This document shows, one piece after another, positions 50,316 through 59,888 of a stretch of 64,000 bases of DNA. The DNA is taken from assembly GCA_900545055.1 (NCBI GenBank), contig UQXP01000004.1, forward strand, positions 11,023 to 75,022. The letters are read 5' to 3'. The first letter of the stretch is position 1. Every line of letters begins with the position of its first letter. The notes below the pieces were generated by a model. That model ran no database searches. It saw only the letters and a list, made by a program, of their open reading frames with translations, and was not told the DNA's origin. The translations under genes and the position numbers were made by a program. Origin of the DNA: an uncultured Collinsella sp. (lineage in GTDB: Bacteria > Actinomycetota > Coriobacteriia > Coriobacteriales > Coriobacteriaceae).

Positions 50316-51212
50316 ATGAAGCTCCAGCAGCTCAGATATGTCGTTAAGGTTGCCGAGTGCGGCAGCATCACCGAGGCCTCGCGCCGCCTCTTTGTGTCAC
50401 AGCCCTCGATTACCGCGTCAATCCGCGACCTCGAAAACGAGATGGGCGTGCATATCTTTGAGCGCACCAACAAGGGCGTCATTGTGTCCGAGGAGGGCGA
50501 GACCTTCTTGGGCTACGCGCGCCAGGTGCTCGACCAGGCTGATCTGCTCGAGGACAAATACAAAGGCGCATCCGAGCAGGTGCCGCATTTTAGCGTGAGC
50601 TGCCAGCACTACTCCTTTGCCGTCAACGCGTTTGTCGACGTGATTCGCGAGTTCGATGCGGCGCGCTACGACTTTACCCTGCGCGAGGAACAGACCCACG
50701 AGATTATCGAGGATGTCGCGCATATGAAAAGCGAGCTGGGCATCCTGTACCTGTCCGAGCACAACCGCGAGGTCATCGAGCGCATGCTGGCTGCCAATGA
50801 GCTCGTATTCGAAGGGCTCTTCTGCGCCACGCCTCACGTTTTTGTGTGTGCCGACCACCCGCTGGCCGGCCGCTCCAGCGTGACGCTCGAGGATTTGGAA
50901 GACTACCCGTTCCTGTCCTACGAGCAGGGCAGCTATAACTCGTTCTATTATTCCGAGGAACTGACCTCGACGTTTGAGCGCCGCAAGAATATCCGCGTGC
51001 GCGACCGTGCGACGCTGTTCAACCTGGCCATGGGCCTCAACGGCTACACGGTGTGTTCGGGCGTGATCAGCCACGAGCTCAACGGTCCAGGTATTATCTC
51101 CATTCCGCTCGATGTGGACGAGTACATGGAGATTGGTATCATCACGCGCAAAAACACGACGCTCACGCGCTATGGCCAAGCCTATATCGACGCGATCCGC
51201 CAGCATATTTAG
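50316..51212 (+). CDS. LysR-family transcriptional regulator
   Basis: 298 residues. The start MKLQQLRYVVKVAECGSITEASRRLFVSQPSITASIRDLENEMG is the LysR HTH; the rest is the effector domain. GGGAGAAAG before the ATG. It lies in the same direction as the HAD gene with eleven bases between, so probably co-transcribed; a link in function is not evident. Confidence 0.92.
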   Translation: MKLQQLRYVVKVAECGSITEASRRLFVSQPSITASIRDLENEMGVHIFERTNKGVIVSEEGETFLGYARQVLDQADLLEDKYKGASEQVPHFSVSCQHYSFAVNAFVDVIREFDAARYDFTLREEQTHEIIEDVAHMKSELGILYLSEHNREVIERMLAANELVFEGLFCATPHVFVCADHPLAGRSSVTLEDLEDYPFLSYEQGSYNSFYYSEELTSTFERRKNIRVRDRATLFNLAMGLNGYTVCSGVISHELNGPGIISIPLDVDEYMEIGIITRKNTTLTRYGQAYIDAIRQHI

Positions 51213-51361
51213 CCTTTCGAGCGATGCCGCATTTAAACTTGGCGCCGTTCGATTTACCGCGAACGTCCCAGGATGAGGCTGTATTTCGAGCCACATGTCC
51301 CATTAACCGGCGCCCCCTCGCATTACCATCAAAGTGAGCCGCTATGCGAGGGGAGGTCGCC

Positions 51362-52381
51362 ATGGATCGGATATATACCGATAGCTGGCGCTTTCCCATG
51401 CCGCTTATGTGTACGGCGTTTGAGCCCGGAACGCTCGATAAAACCCTCGACGTGATGCTCAAAGATGACTATGGCGTTATCGCACGTGCCGAGGCGCACT
51501 ACTATCGCGGTTGCCCCGATGAGGCACGACGCCTAGCGGAGCCGTACTTGCTATCGGATGACCTTTCGCTCCGTCTTTCGGCATGCCTGTTGTGCGCCTA
51601 TGCAAATCTGTCACTGAATCGCGCATTGGCGGCGCGCCGCTGCCTTGCGTATCTCAAAGAAACAGGGAAGGGTCAAAGGACGACAAAGGATCCGCGCGTC
51701 CAGGCCTCATATATGCTGCTTGCGGCGAGCGCCTGTGTGCTGCTGCATTTTCCCTCGCCGGTGTCACGCGGCGAATTCGATTTGTATGCATCACTGCTGC
51801 CCGAGGGGCTGCGTCTGTTTGCAACCTATGCGCTGGCGCACCGTGCCTACCTCGACGGCGATTACGGGCGCTGCGTGGGAATGGCGGAGAACGCCTTGTC
51901 GATGAAGCAGGAGAGCTATCCCGTCTCTGAGGTCTTCTTGCACTTGATTGCCGCCGTTGGGTGGATTAACCAGCGCGAAGCTGACCGCGCGAACGCTCAT
52001 TTTATGCGTGCCTGGCAGATTGCGCAGCCCGATGGCCTGATTGAAATCGTCGGCGAGCATCACGGGCTTTTGCAAGGCGTGTTGGAGTCATGCCTAAAGA
52101 AGGGCCATCCGCAGGAGTTCGCGGAGATCATCAAAGTTACCGAGCGGTTTAGCCGCGGTTGGCGTCGTGTGCATAATCCGGGGGCGGACGCCACCGTTGC
52201 CGAGAGCCTGACCACGACGGAGTTCGCCATCGCTATGCTGGCCTGTCGCGGCTGGACCAACGATGAGATTGCCGCTCACATGGGTATCTCGCGTGGCACG
52301 GTTAAGAATCGCCTGTCGAACACCTACGCCAAGCTGGGCATAACGAGTCGCGCCGCGCTGAAACAGTTTGTATTGCTGTAG
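51362..52381 (+). CDS. LuxR-type regulator with TPR-like N-terminal part
   Basis: 339 residues. The C-terminal HTH has LTTTEFAIAMLACRGWTNDEIAAHMGISRGTVKNRLSNTYAKLGI (about residues 281-325), typical LuxR. The N-terminal 270 residues are helical with repeated Ala/Leu pairs as in TPR-like repeats; no receiver or autoinducer domain and no P-loop. ATG 51362 has GAGGGGAGG upstream. Target unknown; the surface-protein gene lies convergent next to it. Confidence 0.82.
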   Translation: MDRIYTDSWRFPMPLMCTAFEPGTLDKTLDVMLKDDYGVIARAEAHYYRGCPDEARRLAEPYLLSDDLSLRLSACLLCAYANLSLNRALAARRCLAYLKETGKGQRTTKDPRVQASYMLLAASACVLLHFPSPVSRGEFDLYASLLPEGLRLFATYALAHRAYLDGDYGRCVGMAENALSMKQESYPVSEVFLHLIAAVGWINQREADRANAHFMRAWQIAQPDGLIEIVGEHHGLLQGVLESCLKKGHPQEFAEIIKVTERFSRGWRRVHNPGADATVAESLTTTEFAIAMLACRGWTNDEIAAHMGISRGTVKNRLSNTYAKLGITSRAALKQFVLL

Positions 52382-52442
52382 GCGACTGGGCGGGTGCGCC
52401 TGTTTTGGACGAATAATTGAATCGGGGTCGTTCAAACGAGGC

Positions 52443-52474
52443 GCGGCCGCCGGTGGGAGGTCCGGCGGCCGCTT
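52443..52474. terminator. Terminator between the LuxR and surface-protein genes
   Basis: GCGGCCGCCGG pairs perfectly with CCGGCGGCCGC; eight-base loop. Convergent genes either side. Confidence 0.75.
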
Positions 52475-52524
52475 ACCATGGGACGGTACGCGCCCGAATT
52501 GATCGAGCGTCACGAGACTTGGAG

Positions 52525-54117
52525 TTACGAGCGCTTGCGGCTGGTAAAGATGCCGGCGACGACGGCCGCCATGCCCGTAATGGCAGCGGCGACGGCACCC
52601 ATAATGGAAGCATCACCCGTGGCCGCGAGCGTGTCCTTGGCGTTGACATGCTTAATGGTCGCGGCGGCGGTCGTTACCTTAGGCTTCGACTCGGGCTTCG
52701 CCGGGGGCGTCTCCACCGGAACGATGACGGCGCGCTTGGCGATGGCGTCGCTGTACAGGTCTGTAATCACGTCGCTGGCGGTGCCGATGGTCTGTCCACG
52801 CTGGTGCAGGATGTCATCGGTTTCGTTGTCAACGAAGTGTACGTCACAAATGCGTCCACCGTCAGGTGTTTCGATAATGCTGTCGACGATATCGATCGTA
52901 CCGGAAATGCTTCCGTCGCCGCTGTTGACAACGGCCAAAATGGCGGCGGTATCACCTTCTGCCGTTACGCGGCTGCGCGTGATGGAGATGGTCGCGGGCG
53001 TTAGGCCGTTCTCGGTAATGGCGATGATGCCAAACGTGCGGGCAGTCGCATCTGGCTCGACTACAACAAAGTCGCTATAGCAGATGGGTGGCAAGGGCTG
53101 GTTGCCATTGTCGCGGTTGATGTAGTGAGCAATGGCCTCGACGGTTGAATCGCTGATAAAGATGCGCCCGCCAGAGCCGCCGGGGTAGAAATTATACGAG
53201 CTGATTCCAGCGGCATTTTCGCCTTCGGCATATGCGTGAACGAGCGAGCCGTTTTTAATGGTGATGTCACCCTCGTCGATGTAGATGGCGGTGGGGCTGT
53301 CTTCGCGCGCTGGGTATGCATACGCTCGTACGGTCGCCGCATCAATGGTCAGGCCATCGAAGGCATATATGCCGCTGCCGAATCCCTGAGCGGTTAGCGT
53401 GCTGTTGGATACCGTGAGGGTTTCTTCGGCGACGATACCGCAGTCCTGCTCGGAGCGTGCGTCGACTGTGCCGCCGCCGGTTACGGTTATGTCGCCGACG
53501 GCGCGGATACCCTCGGCGCGCGCACCCTTGGCGGTAACGGTTCCGCTCGTATTGATTGAAAGGTCATCTTGGGTATATATACCGCTGGCGTCGCCCGTGG
53601 CGTTAACGGCACCTGTTCCGCTGATCGTCATATCGCCCTCGGAATACAAGGCGTCACCTTCGGCAGTTGCCGTGAGGGTGCCCGTTCCGGAGATGTTGAG
53701 CTCGGCGCCCTCGCTGGTGCCGTTCTCGACGGAAATGCCATCGCCGTTCTCGTTGGCAACCGTATTGTTGCCCTCGTAGCTCACGTTGAGCTTACCACCG
53801 GCAGCGATGCCTCCGCCGTTATAACCATTGAGCGTCATATCGTCGGCGCCGTCCCAGGCCCACGTGCTGCCGTCGCCAGCTGCGGCGCCGGCGGTATAGG
53901 TGTTGCCGTCGACTTCGACCCACTCTGCCGCAAACGAGATACTCGGCATGAGCAGCGAGCTCACGGTAAGTGCGCAGGTCAGGCCGCAAACAATGCGGCT
54001 GGTCACACGATGCCAGCTGCCACAGGTGAGAACGGCGCGCTGGCGCACAGGGGTCTCGGCGTAATGGAGTCCTGTAGCGCGATCGGTGCGGCGCGTGGGG
54101 GTCGTGAACGTGGTCAT
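52525..54117 (-). CDS. LAATG-anchored surface protein with beta-helix-like repeats, paralogue 1
   Basis: 530 residues. A long N-terminal region then a signal peptide core (about 41-62) with predicted cleavage near SFA-A. The mature part has many short Gly/Thr/Asn-rich strands such as GTLTATAEGDALYSEGDMTI, repeated every 20-25 residues, as in a right-handed beta-helix or carbohydrate-binding DUF4353-like domain. The end is LAATG (497-501), a hydrophobic segment and SRKRS, a class-E-like sortase signal. AGGAG precedes ATG 54117. Paralogues at 57905 and 59889. Ligand unknown. Confidence 0.82.
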   Translation of the reverse strand: MTTFTTPTRRTDRATGLHYAETPVRQRAVLTCGSWHRVTSRIVCGLTCALTVSSLLMPSISFAAEWVEVDGNTYTAGAAAGDGSTWAWDGADDMTLNGYNGGGIAAGGKLNVSYEGNNTVANENGDGISVENGTSEGAELNISGTGTLTATAEGDALYSEGDMTISGTGAVNATGDASGIYTQDDLSINTSGTVTAKGARAEGIRAVGDITVTGGGTVDARSEQDCGIVAEETLTVSNSTLTAQGFGSGIYAFDGLTIDAATVRAYAYPAREDSPTAIYIDEGDITIKNGSLVHAYAEGENAAGISSYNFYPGGSGGRIFISDSTVEAIAHYINRDNGNQPLPPICYSDFVVVEPDATARTFGIIAITENGLTPATISITRSRVTAEGDTAAILAVVNSGDGSISGTIDIVDSIIETPDGGRICDVHFVDNETDDILHQRGQTIGTASDVITDLYSDAIAKRAVIVPVETPPAKPESKPKVTTAAATIKHVNAKDTLAATGDASIMGAVAAAITGMAAVVAGIFTSRKRS

Positions 54118-54264
54118 GGTCGCTCCTATCTCTCGCGTGGCCTTGTGCGGTCACCACTAAGCGTATGGGCGATAGGGCAAAGCTGCTAGTGCCATATGGG
54201 CACGAAAATGGCTATTTGCACTGGCGGATATGGGATAGTTTGGCTCGGCGGTCCGTTGGTGTGC

Positions 54265-54283
54265 ATATAGAAGTTTCCTATAT
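54265..54283. promoter_or_regulatory. AT-rich palindrome upstream of the MetE-like gene
   Basis: ATATAG and CTATAT with seven bases between, about 90 bases before the MetE-like start and 150 before the divergent surface-protein start. Possible operator. No S-box or other riboswitch was seen. Confidence 0.4.
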
Positions 54284-54371
54284 CAAACTGTTATAAACGT
54301 ATATTTTACGATGGCCATATGAGCGCTCATACTTTGTCCCAGTAAAGCAACCAATGCAAAGGGAGATATCT

Positions 54372-55505
54372 ATGAGTGCTTTAACCACGCTGAACGCGCC
54401 GTTTCGCGCCGATATCGTCGGCAGCTTTCTTCGTCCACAGGCCGTAAAGGACGCCCGTGCCGCCTATGCTGCGGGCACACTCGACGCCGCCGGCCTTAAG
54501 GCCGTCGAGGATGAGGCCATTCGCGACCTGGTGGACAAGCAAAAGTCCGCTGGCCTGCAGGTGATTACCGATGGCGAGTTTCGCCGCAGTTACTGGCACC
54601 TCGACTTTATGTGGGGGCTCAACGGCATTGAACGCCGTACCTCGCGTACGGGCTATATGTTCCACGACGAGGAGACCACGGCCGATACCGCCGTGGTGAC
54701 TGGCTCCATCAGCGGCGAGAACCACCCCTTCGTCGAGCACTTTAAGTTTGTCAAGGCACTTGAGGACGAGGGCCACGTTGCACGCCAGACCATCCCGGCA
54801 CCGATCCAGACGTTCTCTGAGGTCACACTCGATCGCTGCGATGGCCAGCAGGAGAGCCTGCGCGCTGTCTATAAGACCGATGAGGAGCTTGCCGACGCCA
54901 TTGCAGCCGCTTATCGCACGGTGATCGCCGACTTGTACGCAGCGGGCTGCCGCAACATCCAGTTTGATGACTGCACCTGGGGCATCTACTGCGATGCCGA
55001 CTTTGTGTCCAAGACCGGCATGAGCCCGGTCGATCTGCAAAAGGTAAGCGAGCTGGGCGTGGCGCTCAACAACGCCGCCATCAAGGGCAAGCCCGATGAC
55101 CTTGTCATTAACACGCACGTGTGCCGTGGTAACTACCACTCTACCTATGCCTTCGAGGGCGGCTATGACCCCATCGCGCCATACCTGTTCGCAAACGAGG
55201 ATGTCGACGCATTTTACCTGGAGTTCGATACGCCGCGCGCCGGTGGTTTTGAGCCGCTCAAGTACGTTGTCCCGGGCAAGAAGGTCGTGCTGGGCTTGGT
55301 AACCACCAAGGCGGCAGAGCTCGAGAACGAGGATGTTATCGTCGAGCGCATCCGTGAAGCCGCAAAGTACGTGCCGCTCGAGAACCTGTATCTGTCGCCT
55401 CAGTGCGGCTTTGCCAGCTGCGAGATTGGCAACAAGCTGACCGAGGATGAGCAATGGGCAAAGATCGCGCTGGTCAAGCGCATTGCCGAGCGCGTTTGGA
55501 AATAG
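54372..55505 (+). CDS. MetE-C-like methyltransferase (YxjG/YxjH type)
   Basis: 377 residues, similar to the C-terminal catalytic half of cobalamin-independent methionine synthase. DIVGSFLRP (substrate), ITDGEFRRSYWHLDF, the DDCTWG strand (about residue 200), NTHVCRGN with the zinc-type Cys (about 250), and SPQCGF with the second Cys (about 348). It transfers a methyl group to homocysteine-like thiols; donor uncertain. ATG 54372 has AAAGGGAG upstream. Confidence 0.87.
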   Translation: MSALTTLNAPFRADIVGSFLRPQAVKDARAAYAAGTLDAAGLKAVEDEAIRDLVDKQKSAGLQVITDGEFRRSYWHLDFMWGLNGIERRTSRTGYMFHDEETTADTAVVTGSISGENHPFVEHFKFVKALEDEGHVARQTIPAPIQTFSEVTLDRCDGQQESLRAVYKTDEELADAIAAAYRTVIADLYAAGCRNIQFDDCTWGIYCDADFVSKTGMSPVDLQKVSELGVALNNAAIKGKPDDLVINTHVCRGNYHSTYAFEGGYDPIAPYLFANEDVDAFYLEFDTPRAGGFEPLKYVVPGKKVVLGLVTTKAAELENEDVIVERIREAAKYVPLENLYLSPQCGFASCEIGNKLTEDEQWAKIALVKRIAERVWK

Positions 55506-55552
55506 CGCTAGTGTTTGCAGGTGGCGGCGCGTGCGAGGCATAGTGTATCGCG

Positions 55553-55558
55553 TACAAT
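55553..55558 (+). promoter_or_regulatory. Probable -10 element of the uraA-type permease
   Basis: TACAAT, about 70 bases upstream of the ATG at 55628. Confidence 0.4.
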
Positions 55559-55627
55559 GGTTCGGATCGTATCGTTCGGGCAGGTTATCCGATATGCCTG
55601 ATCGCCCTTCCATTCGAAAGGACATCC

Positions 55628-56962
55628 ATGTCCCAGTCCTCGACGCCCGCCGTCAGCGATGCCATCTACGACGCATCGTCGCTCGGCCGCCCGCGCATGT
55701 TCCTGCTCGGCCTACAGCACCTGTTTGCCATGTTTGGCGCCACCGTGCTGGTGCCCGTGCTCACCGGCCTCTCGGTATCGGCAACGCTTTTGTTTGCCGG
55801 CTTGGGCACGCTGCTGTTCCACTTCCTGTCGCGCGGTAAGGTGCCGGCATTTTTGGGCTCATCGTTTGCCTTTATTGCCGGTTATGCCGCAATCGCGCCC
55901 AACGGCGAGACCGAGCTTTTGCCCTACGCCTGCCTGGGCGTAGCTTGTGCCGGTCTGCTCTATCCGGTGCTGGCGGCGCTCTTCCGCGCGTTTGGCGCCA
56001 AGCGTGTCATGCGTTTCTTTCCGCCGGTGGTGACTGGCCCCATCGTCATTTCGATCGGTCTGATCCTGGCAAGCTCCGCTATTGCCAACTGCCAGACCAA
56101 CTGGCTTGTTGCCGTTGTCGCCGTGGCAGTGATCGTCATCTGCAACATCTGGGGCCGTGGCATGGTTAAGATCGTGCCGATCTTGCTGGGCGTTGTGGTG
56201 AGCTATGCCGTTGCGGCTGCGCTCGGCGAGGTTGATTTCTCGGGCGTTGCCGCCGCTCCGTGGGTCGGTCTGCCCATCGTGTGGGACAACACCGTGTTTG
56301 CACTCTTTGGGCCGCAGTTCGATAGCGGTCTTGCCACGACGGCCGTCATCACCATCATGCCGCTGGCCTTCGCGACCATGATCGAGCATATCGGCGATAT
56401 CTCTGCTATCGGTTCGACTTGCGAGCGCAACTACATTGCCGATCCCGGTCTGCATCGCACGCTGCTCGGCGACGGCCTTGCCACGATTCTGGCTTCGCTC
56501 TTTGGCGCTCCGGCCAACACTACGTATGGTGAGAACACCGGCGTGCTCGCCCTGACGCGCGTGTTCGACCCGCGCGTAATTCGAATTGCCGCGTGTTGCG
56601 CCATCGTGCTTTCGTTCTGCCCCAAGTTCGCGGCTGTCATTGCGGCCATGCCGGCGTGTGTGATCGGCGGTGTGTCGCTCGTGCTCTACGGCATGATCAG
56701 CGCTGTGGGCGTCCGCAACCTCATCGAGAACCAGGTCGATTTCCAGAACAACCGCAACGTGCTGGTTGCCGCGCTGGTGCTCGTGCTTTCGCTCGGCATC
56801 GCGTACAGCACCGCCGGCGCCATCGTGTTGGAGCTGGGCGGCGTGACCATTTCGCTGTCCGGCATTGCCGTGGGCTCACTGGTGGGCATTGTGCTCAACG
56901 CCATCCTGCCGGGTAACGACTTTGAGTTTGATGTCTCCGAGCTTGAGGAGGCTGCTGAGTAG
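55628..56962 (+). CDS. uraA: Uracil/xanthine permease (NCS2, UraA type)
   Basis: 444 residues, about 14 membrane helices. QHLFAMFGATVLVP at the start is the NCS2 substrate motif (Gln-His), AFATMIEHIGDISAIG (about 256) has the conserved Glu-His-Ile-Gly-Asp, and NTTYGENTGVLALT (about 297) is the third conserved block. UraA-type proteins import uracil by proton symport. AAAGGA before ATG. Xanthine specificity cannot be ruled out. Confidence 0.93.
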   Translation: MSQSSTPAVSDAIYDASSLGRPRMFLLGLQHLFAMFGATVLVPVLTGLSVSATLLFAGLGTLLFHFLSRGKVPAFLGSSFAFIAGYAAIAPNGETELLPYACLGVACAGLLYPVLAALFRAFGAKRVMRFFPPVVTGPIVISIGLILASSAIANCQTNWLVAVVAVAVIVICNIWGRGMVKIVPILLGVVVSYAVAAALGEVDFSGVAAAPWVGLPIVWDNTVFALFGPQFDSGLATTAVITIMPLAFATMIEHIGDISAIGSTCERNYIADPGLHRTLLGDGLATILASLFGAPANTTYGENTGVLALTRVFDPRVIRIAACCAIVLSFCPKFAAVIAAMPACVIGGVSLVLYGMISAVGVRNLIENQVDFQNNRNVLVAALVLVLSLGIAYSTAGAIVLELGGVTISLSGIAVGSLVGIVLNAILPGNDFEFDVSELEEAAE

Positions 56963-56987
56963 CAGCTGCGTTCAGCTAAAACAAGAT

Positions 56988-57025
56988 ATGGTGCCCATGC
57001 GTATATGCGTGTGGGCACCATTTTT
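56988..57025. terminator. Terminator between uraA and the esterase gene
   Basis: ATGGTGCCCA pairs with TGGGCACCAT; T-run on plus. Its T-run touches the stop codon of the convergent esterase gene. Confidence 0.85.
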
Positions 57026-57689
57026 AATGTGTCAGTATCCAGTGGATGCCGCGGGCCATGCGTAAGTCGGTTTGGGCAAAGTGATTGCCGGGGTTGAGCT
57101 CCAGCGTTGTTGGAATGCCGCGCTCGACGAGCAACGCTTCCATCGCGCGTGTGTCGTCGAGTACATGCCGCATCATGCGGTTGGGCGTCTTGGTTTCCTT
57201 TTTGCCGAGTGATAGATAGACGGCTTGCGGGCTGCCGGCAAAAGGGGCCGTACTGGCACGGTCGACAAATTCGGGAAACCACAGCGACCCCGATGCGCTC
57301 GCCGCGCGGTCAAAGGCGTCGGTTTGCCAGAGGGACCAGAGTGCGAAGAGGCCCGCGAGCGAGTAACCGGCAATGCCGCGCCAGGTGGGCGGCTGAGGAA
57401 GCGACGACTCGACCTGGGGGATTATCTGATTCAGCAGCTCATCAAGAAAATCGGCAGCTTGGCCGCCGAAAGGCTCGGCATCGCGTACGGTCCCGTCGCA
57501 TGCCCAGGGGCTCAGCTCGCGATTCCAATCGAGCCCACCAATGGCGACAAGGGTGAACGGTGGGTAGTCGAGCTCTTGGCAGCGGTCATAAACCTCGCTG
57601 CCGTCGCCCATGACTACGGGGAGGTAGATGGCAGGTGCGCTTTCCGCATGATTCGAATAGACGGTTATCTGCTTTTGATGCGCTTCCAT
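57024..57689 (-). CDS. Alpha/beta-hydrolase esterase
   Basis: 221 residues. GYSLAGLFALW carries the nucleophile Ser (about residue 110), NHFAQTDLR the catalytic His near the end, and VAIGGLDWNRELSPWA is the oxyanion region. It resembles the esterase-D/IroE-like enterobactin-esterase branch, but no siderophore genes are near. No signal peptide. Family sure, substrate unknown. Confidence 0.82.
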   Translation of the reverse strand: MEAHQKQITVYSNHAESAPAIYLPVVMGDGSEVYDRCQELDYPPFTLVAIGGLDWNRELSPWACDGTVRDAEPFGGQAADFLDELLNQIIPQVESSLPQPPTWRGIAGYSLAGLFALWSLWQTDAFDRAASASGSLWFPEFVDRASTAPFAGSPQAVYLSLGKKETKTPNRMMRHVLDDTRAMEALLVERGIPTTLELNPGNHFAQTDLRMARGIHWILTH

Positions 57690-57804
57690 GGCAGGCTTCT
57701 CTCAGTGTTGTGATATCGGCAGCCCCAATTGTCGCACGCTGGCACATACAGGTTGGGCTGCATTAAGAACAATCGCATGCGCGCCGCGCGAGCGCGAACG
57801 GGAA

Positions 57805-57840
57805 AACGCCACCGCCGGAGGGGAGCTCGGCGGTGGCGTT
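57805..57840 (-). terminator. Terminator of surface-protein paralogue 2
   Basis: AACGCCACCGCC and GGCGGTGGCGTT pair perfectly around a 12-base loop and precede TTTTCC on the minus strand. Confidence 0.8.
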
Positions 57841-57904
57841 GCTAAACGGTGTGCGGGCTAGCACTTCTGTGGGTGCCGTCTCGCGCGTTAAAGGCCAAAG
57901 GCGT

Positions 57905-59617
57905 TTATGAGCGCTTGCGGCTCACCACGGCGCCTACGGCGATGGCGGCTGTTCCCGCAAGGGCGGCTGCCACGATGGCTGCGCTCGAGACGTCGCCGGT
58001 TGCCGCGAGCTTGCCGGTGGTCTTGGCTCCCGTGGTTGCAACTGCAACGGTCTTGGTCGGCTTTGAGCCCTCAGGCTTGGGGTTCTGCTTGGACTCCGCG
58101 GGCTTGCTTTCTGCGGGCTTGGTCTCGTCGGGCTTGGGGTCTTCCGGCTTGGCTACCTCGGGAGGTGCGATGGTCGTACTTTTGGCGACTGCTTTGATAT
58201 AGAGGGAGTCGACCGTGGCGTCGCCCGTGCCGATGGCTTGGCCTGCCTCGTAGATGCCGTCACGGAGCTTGCGATAGTCAATGACCTTGCCGCCTTCGGG
58301 CGTCTGGATGGCGGCGTTCTCAATCTTGATGGTGCCGATTGTCTTGCCGTCAGCGCTCATGGCACGGGCAAAGATTGCCGCTGTATCTCCTTCGGCCGTT
58401 ACCTTGCTGCGGATGATCGAGATGACTGCGGGTGTGACGCCCTCGCTGGTCTGGGCGATGATGCCGATGTTCTCGCCTTGGGGTTCGCGCCTCGTCTCGC
58501 CATCTTGGTTTTCGCTGTAGGGGATGGGGCCGTCGCCGTTCTCGACATAGCGGGCTATGGCCTTGACAACGGAGTCGCTGATGTAGATGTGGCCGCCCTT
58601 CTCGTTGGGTCGATCGTTTCTGGTGGAGAATGCAGCCGAAACCTCGCCTTCCGCAAACGCGTCCACGGTGGAGCCGTTCTTGACGACGATGTCGTCCTGG
58701 TAGGTGAAGAGGGCGTTGGCGCCACCGTATCTGCCTTTACTTGCACGGACCGTCACGTTTGCATGATCGAGGGTGATGCCCTTGTGGGCATAGACGCCAT
58801 ATTCAACACCGTTTACGTTGAGGGAGGCGTTTGTGGCTGCGAGGCTGCCCTTGGCCTCGACGGCAGCGTCTTTCTCGGAGCTTGCCTCGACCGTCCCGCC
58901 ACCCTTGATGGTGAGGCTCTTGTCGGCTCCAATACCCTTGTCCTTGGTAGCCCTGGCGGTGACGGCTCCGCTGTCGTCAATCGTGATATTGCCGTTTGCC
59001 CTGATGCCATCCGATGCACCCGTGGCGTTGACGTTGCCCGAACCTTTGATAGCGAGATCACCTCCGGCATTGATGGCATCAAACCCAGTGCTCGTGGCGT
59101 TGACGAATCCGGCTCCGTCGATGTTGATATTACCCGTGGAGAGGATAGCGTCTTCAGTAGATGTCACGCTGAGCGTGCCGCCCTCGTCGCCTTGGATATT
59201 GAGCTCGGCATTCTCGTTAGTGCCATGAGAAACGTTGATGCTTTCGATCCATTCGGCAGTGACGATGTTGGTTCCCGAGTAATTCACGTTGAGCTTGCCT
59301 GCGGCCTGGATCTCGCCGCCGTTATAGTTGTTGAGCTTCAAGTCGTCGGCGCCGTCCCACGACCAGGTACCAGCCTCGTCGCTCGCCGCGGTGTTGTACT
59401 TGTTGCCGCCGACCTTGACCCATTCCGCTGCGAGCGAGACGCTCGGCATGAGCAGCGAGCTCACCGTGAGCGCGCACACGGCGCCCGCGACGATGCGGCG
59501 CGTCACGCGGCGCCAGCTGCCGTGCGCGAGTCCTATGCGACGGCGAACGTCGGGTTCGGCAACATGGGTTCCGGCGGTAGTGTCATTGCGTTTGGGGGTC
59601 GTGAACAAGGCTGCCAT
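57905..59617 (-). CDS. LAATG-anchored surface protein, paralogue 2
   Basis: 570 residues. Signal peptide core near residues 45-67 with SLA-A, beta-helix-like mature part (GNVNATGASDGIRANGNI and similar), then a Pro/Lys/Glu-rich wall-spanning stretch (KPEDPKPDETKPAESKPAES), LAATG (537-541), hydrophobic segment, SRKRS. ATG 59617 has GGGAGC upstream. It is closer to paralogue 3 than to 1. Its 5' flank is a duplicate of paralogue 3's. Confidence 0.84.
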   Translation of the reverse strand: MAALFTTPKRNDTTAGTHVAEPDVRRRIGLAHGSWRRVTRRIVAGAVCALTVSSLLMPSVSLAAEWVKVGGNKYNTAASDEAGTWSWDGADDLKLNNYNGGEIQAAGKLNVNYSGTNIVTAEWIESINVSHGTNENAELNIQGDEGGTLSVTSTEDAILSTGNINIDGAGFVNATSTGFDAINAGGDLAIKGSGNVNATGASDGIRANGNITIDDSGAVTARATKDKGIGADKSLTIKGGGTVEASSEKDAAVEAKGSLAATNASLNVNGVEYGVYAHKGITLDHANVTVRASKGRYGGANALFTYQDDIVVKNGSTVDAFAEGEVSAAFSTRNDRPNEKGGHIYISDSVVKAIARYVENGDGPIPYSENQDGETRREPQGENIGIIAQTSEGVTPAVISIIRSKVTAEGDTAAIFARAMSADGKTIGTIKIENAAIQTPEGGKVIDYRKLRDGIYEAGQAIGTGDATVDSLYIKAVAKSTTIAPPEVAKPEDPKPDETKPAESKPAESKQNPKPEGSKPTKTVAVATTGAKTTGKLAATGDVSSAAIVAAALAGTAAIAVGAVVSRKRS

Positions 59618-59639
59618 GGTTGCTCCCGTTCTCATAGGG

Positions 59640-59866
59640 CCTATACGACTAGATTCAGCGTATCTGCTGTATGTTGCCGGCGGTAGTGCCGTTTGGAGGG
59701 CAAGATGGCCAAAATGGGGGAGAAATAGGCCGCACGCCGGCGCGGGGACCGGCGCTAAAAGAAAAGCGCGGGGCCGCATGGCGACTCCGCGCTTTATTGT
59801 TCAGCTTTTGCAGCCTTGCCCTTACGCTACGAAGAAGTAGACGAGGAAGGCAAGGGCCGCGATCCA
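59640..59866. repeat. Duplicated flank containing a copy of the NCS2 permease 3' end
   Basis: This stretch matches 61640-61885 throughout, including a copy of the permease terminator (59760-59795) and about 45 bases (59822-59866) that are the last codons of the permease gene, with the same reading TACGCTAC-AAGAAGTAGACGAGGAAGG order. The copy is cut off just before the 3' end of paralogue 3. It marks the breakpoint of a tandem duplication of the surface gene. Confidence 0.8.
59760..59795 (-). terminator. Duplicated terminator now following paralogue 3
   Basis: On the minus strand GCGCGGAGTCGC pairs with GCGGCCCCGCGC and is followed by TTTTCTTTT. A copy of the permease terminator at 61769-61810. 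Confidence 0.75.
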
Positions 59867-59888
59867 CCCGTCCCGTGCGAAAAAGTGT

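Noticed and set aside
54118..54371. SAM riboswitch (S-box) before the MetE-like gene
   Set aside because: The S-box core blocks are absent; the region is AT-rich with one short palindrome only.
58238..59686. 482-residue plus-strand frame across surface paralogue 2
   Set aside because: Antisense to a protein with clear signal peptide and sorting signal. The repeats of the real gene create a repetitive shadow.
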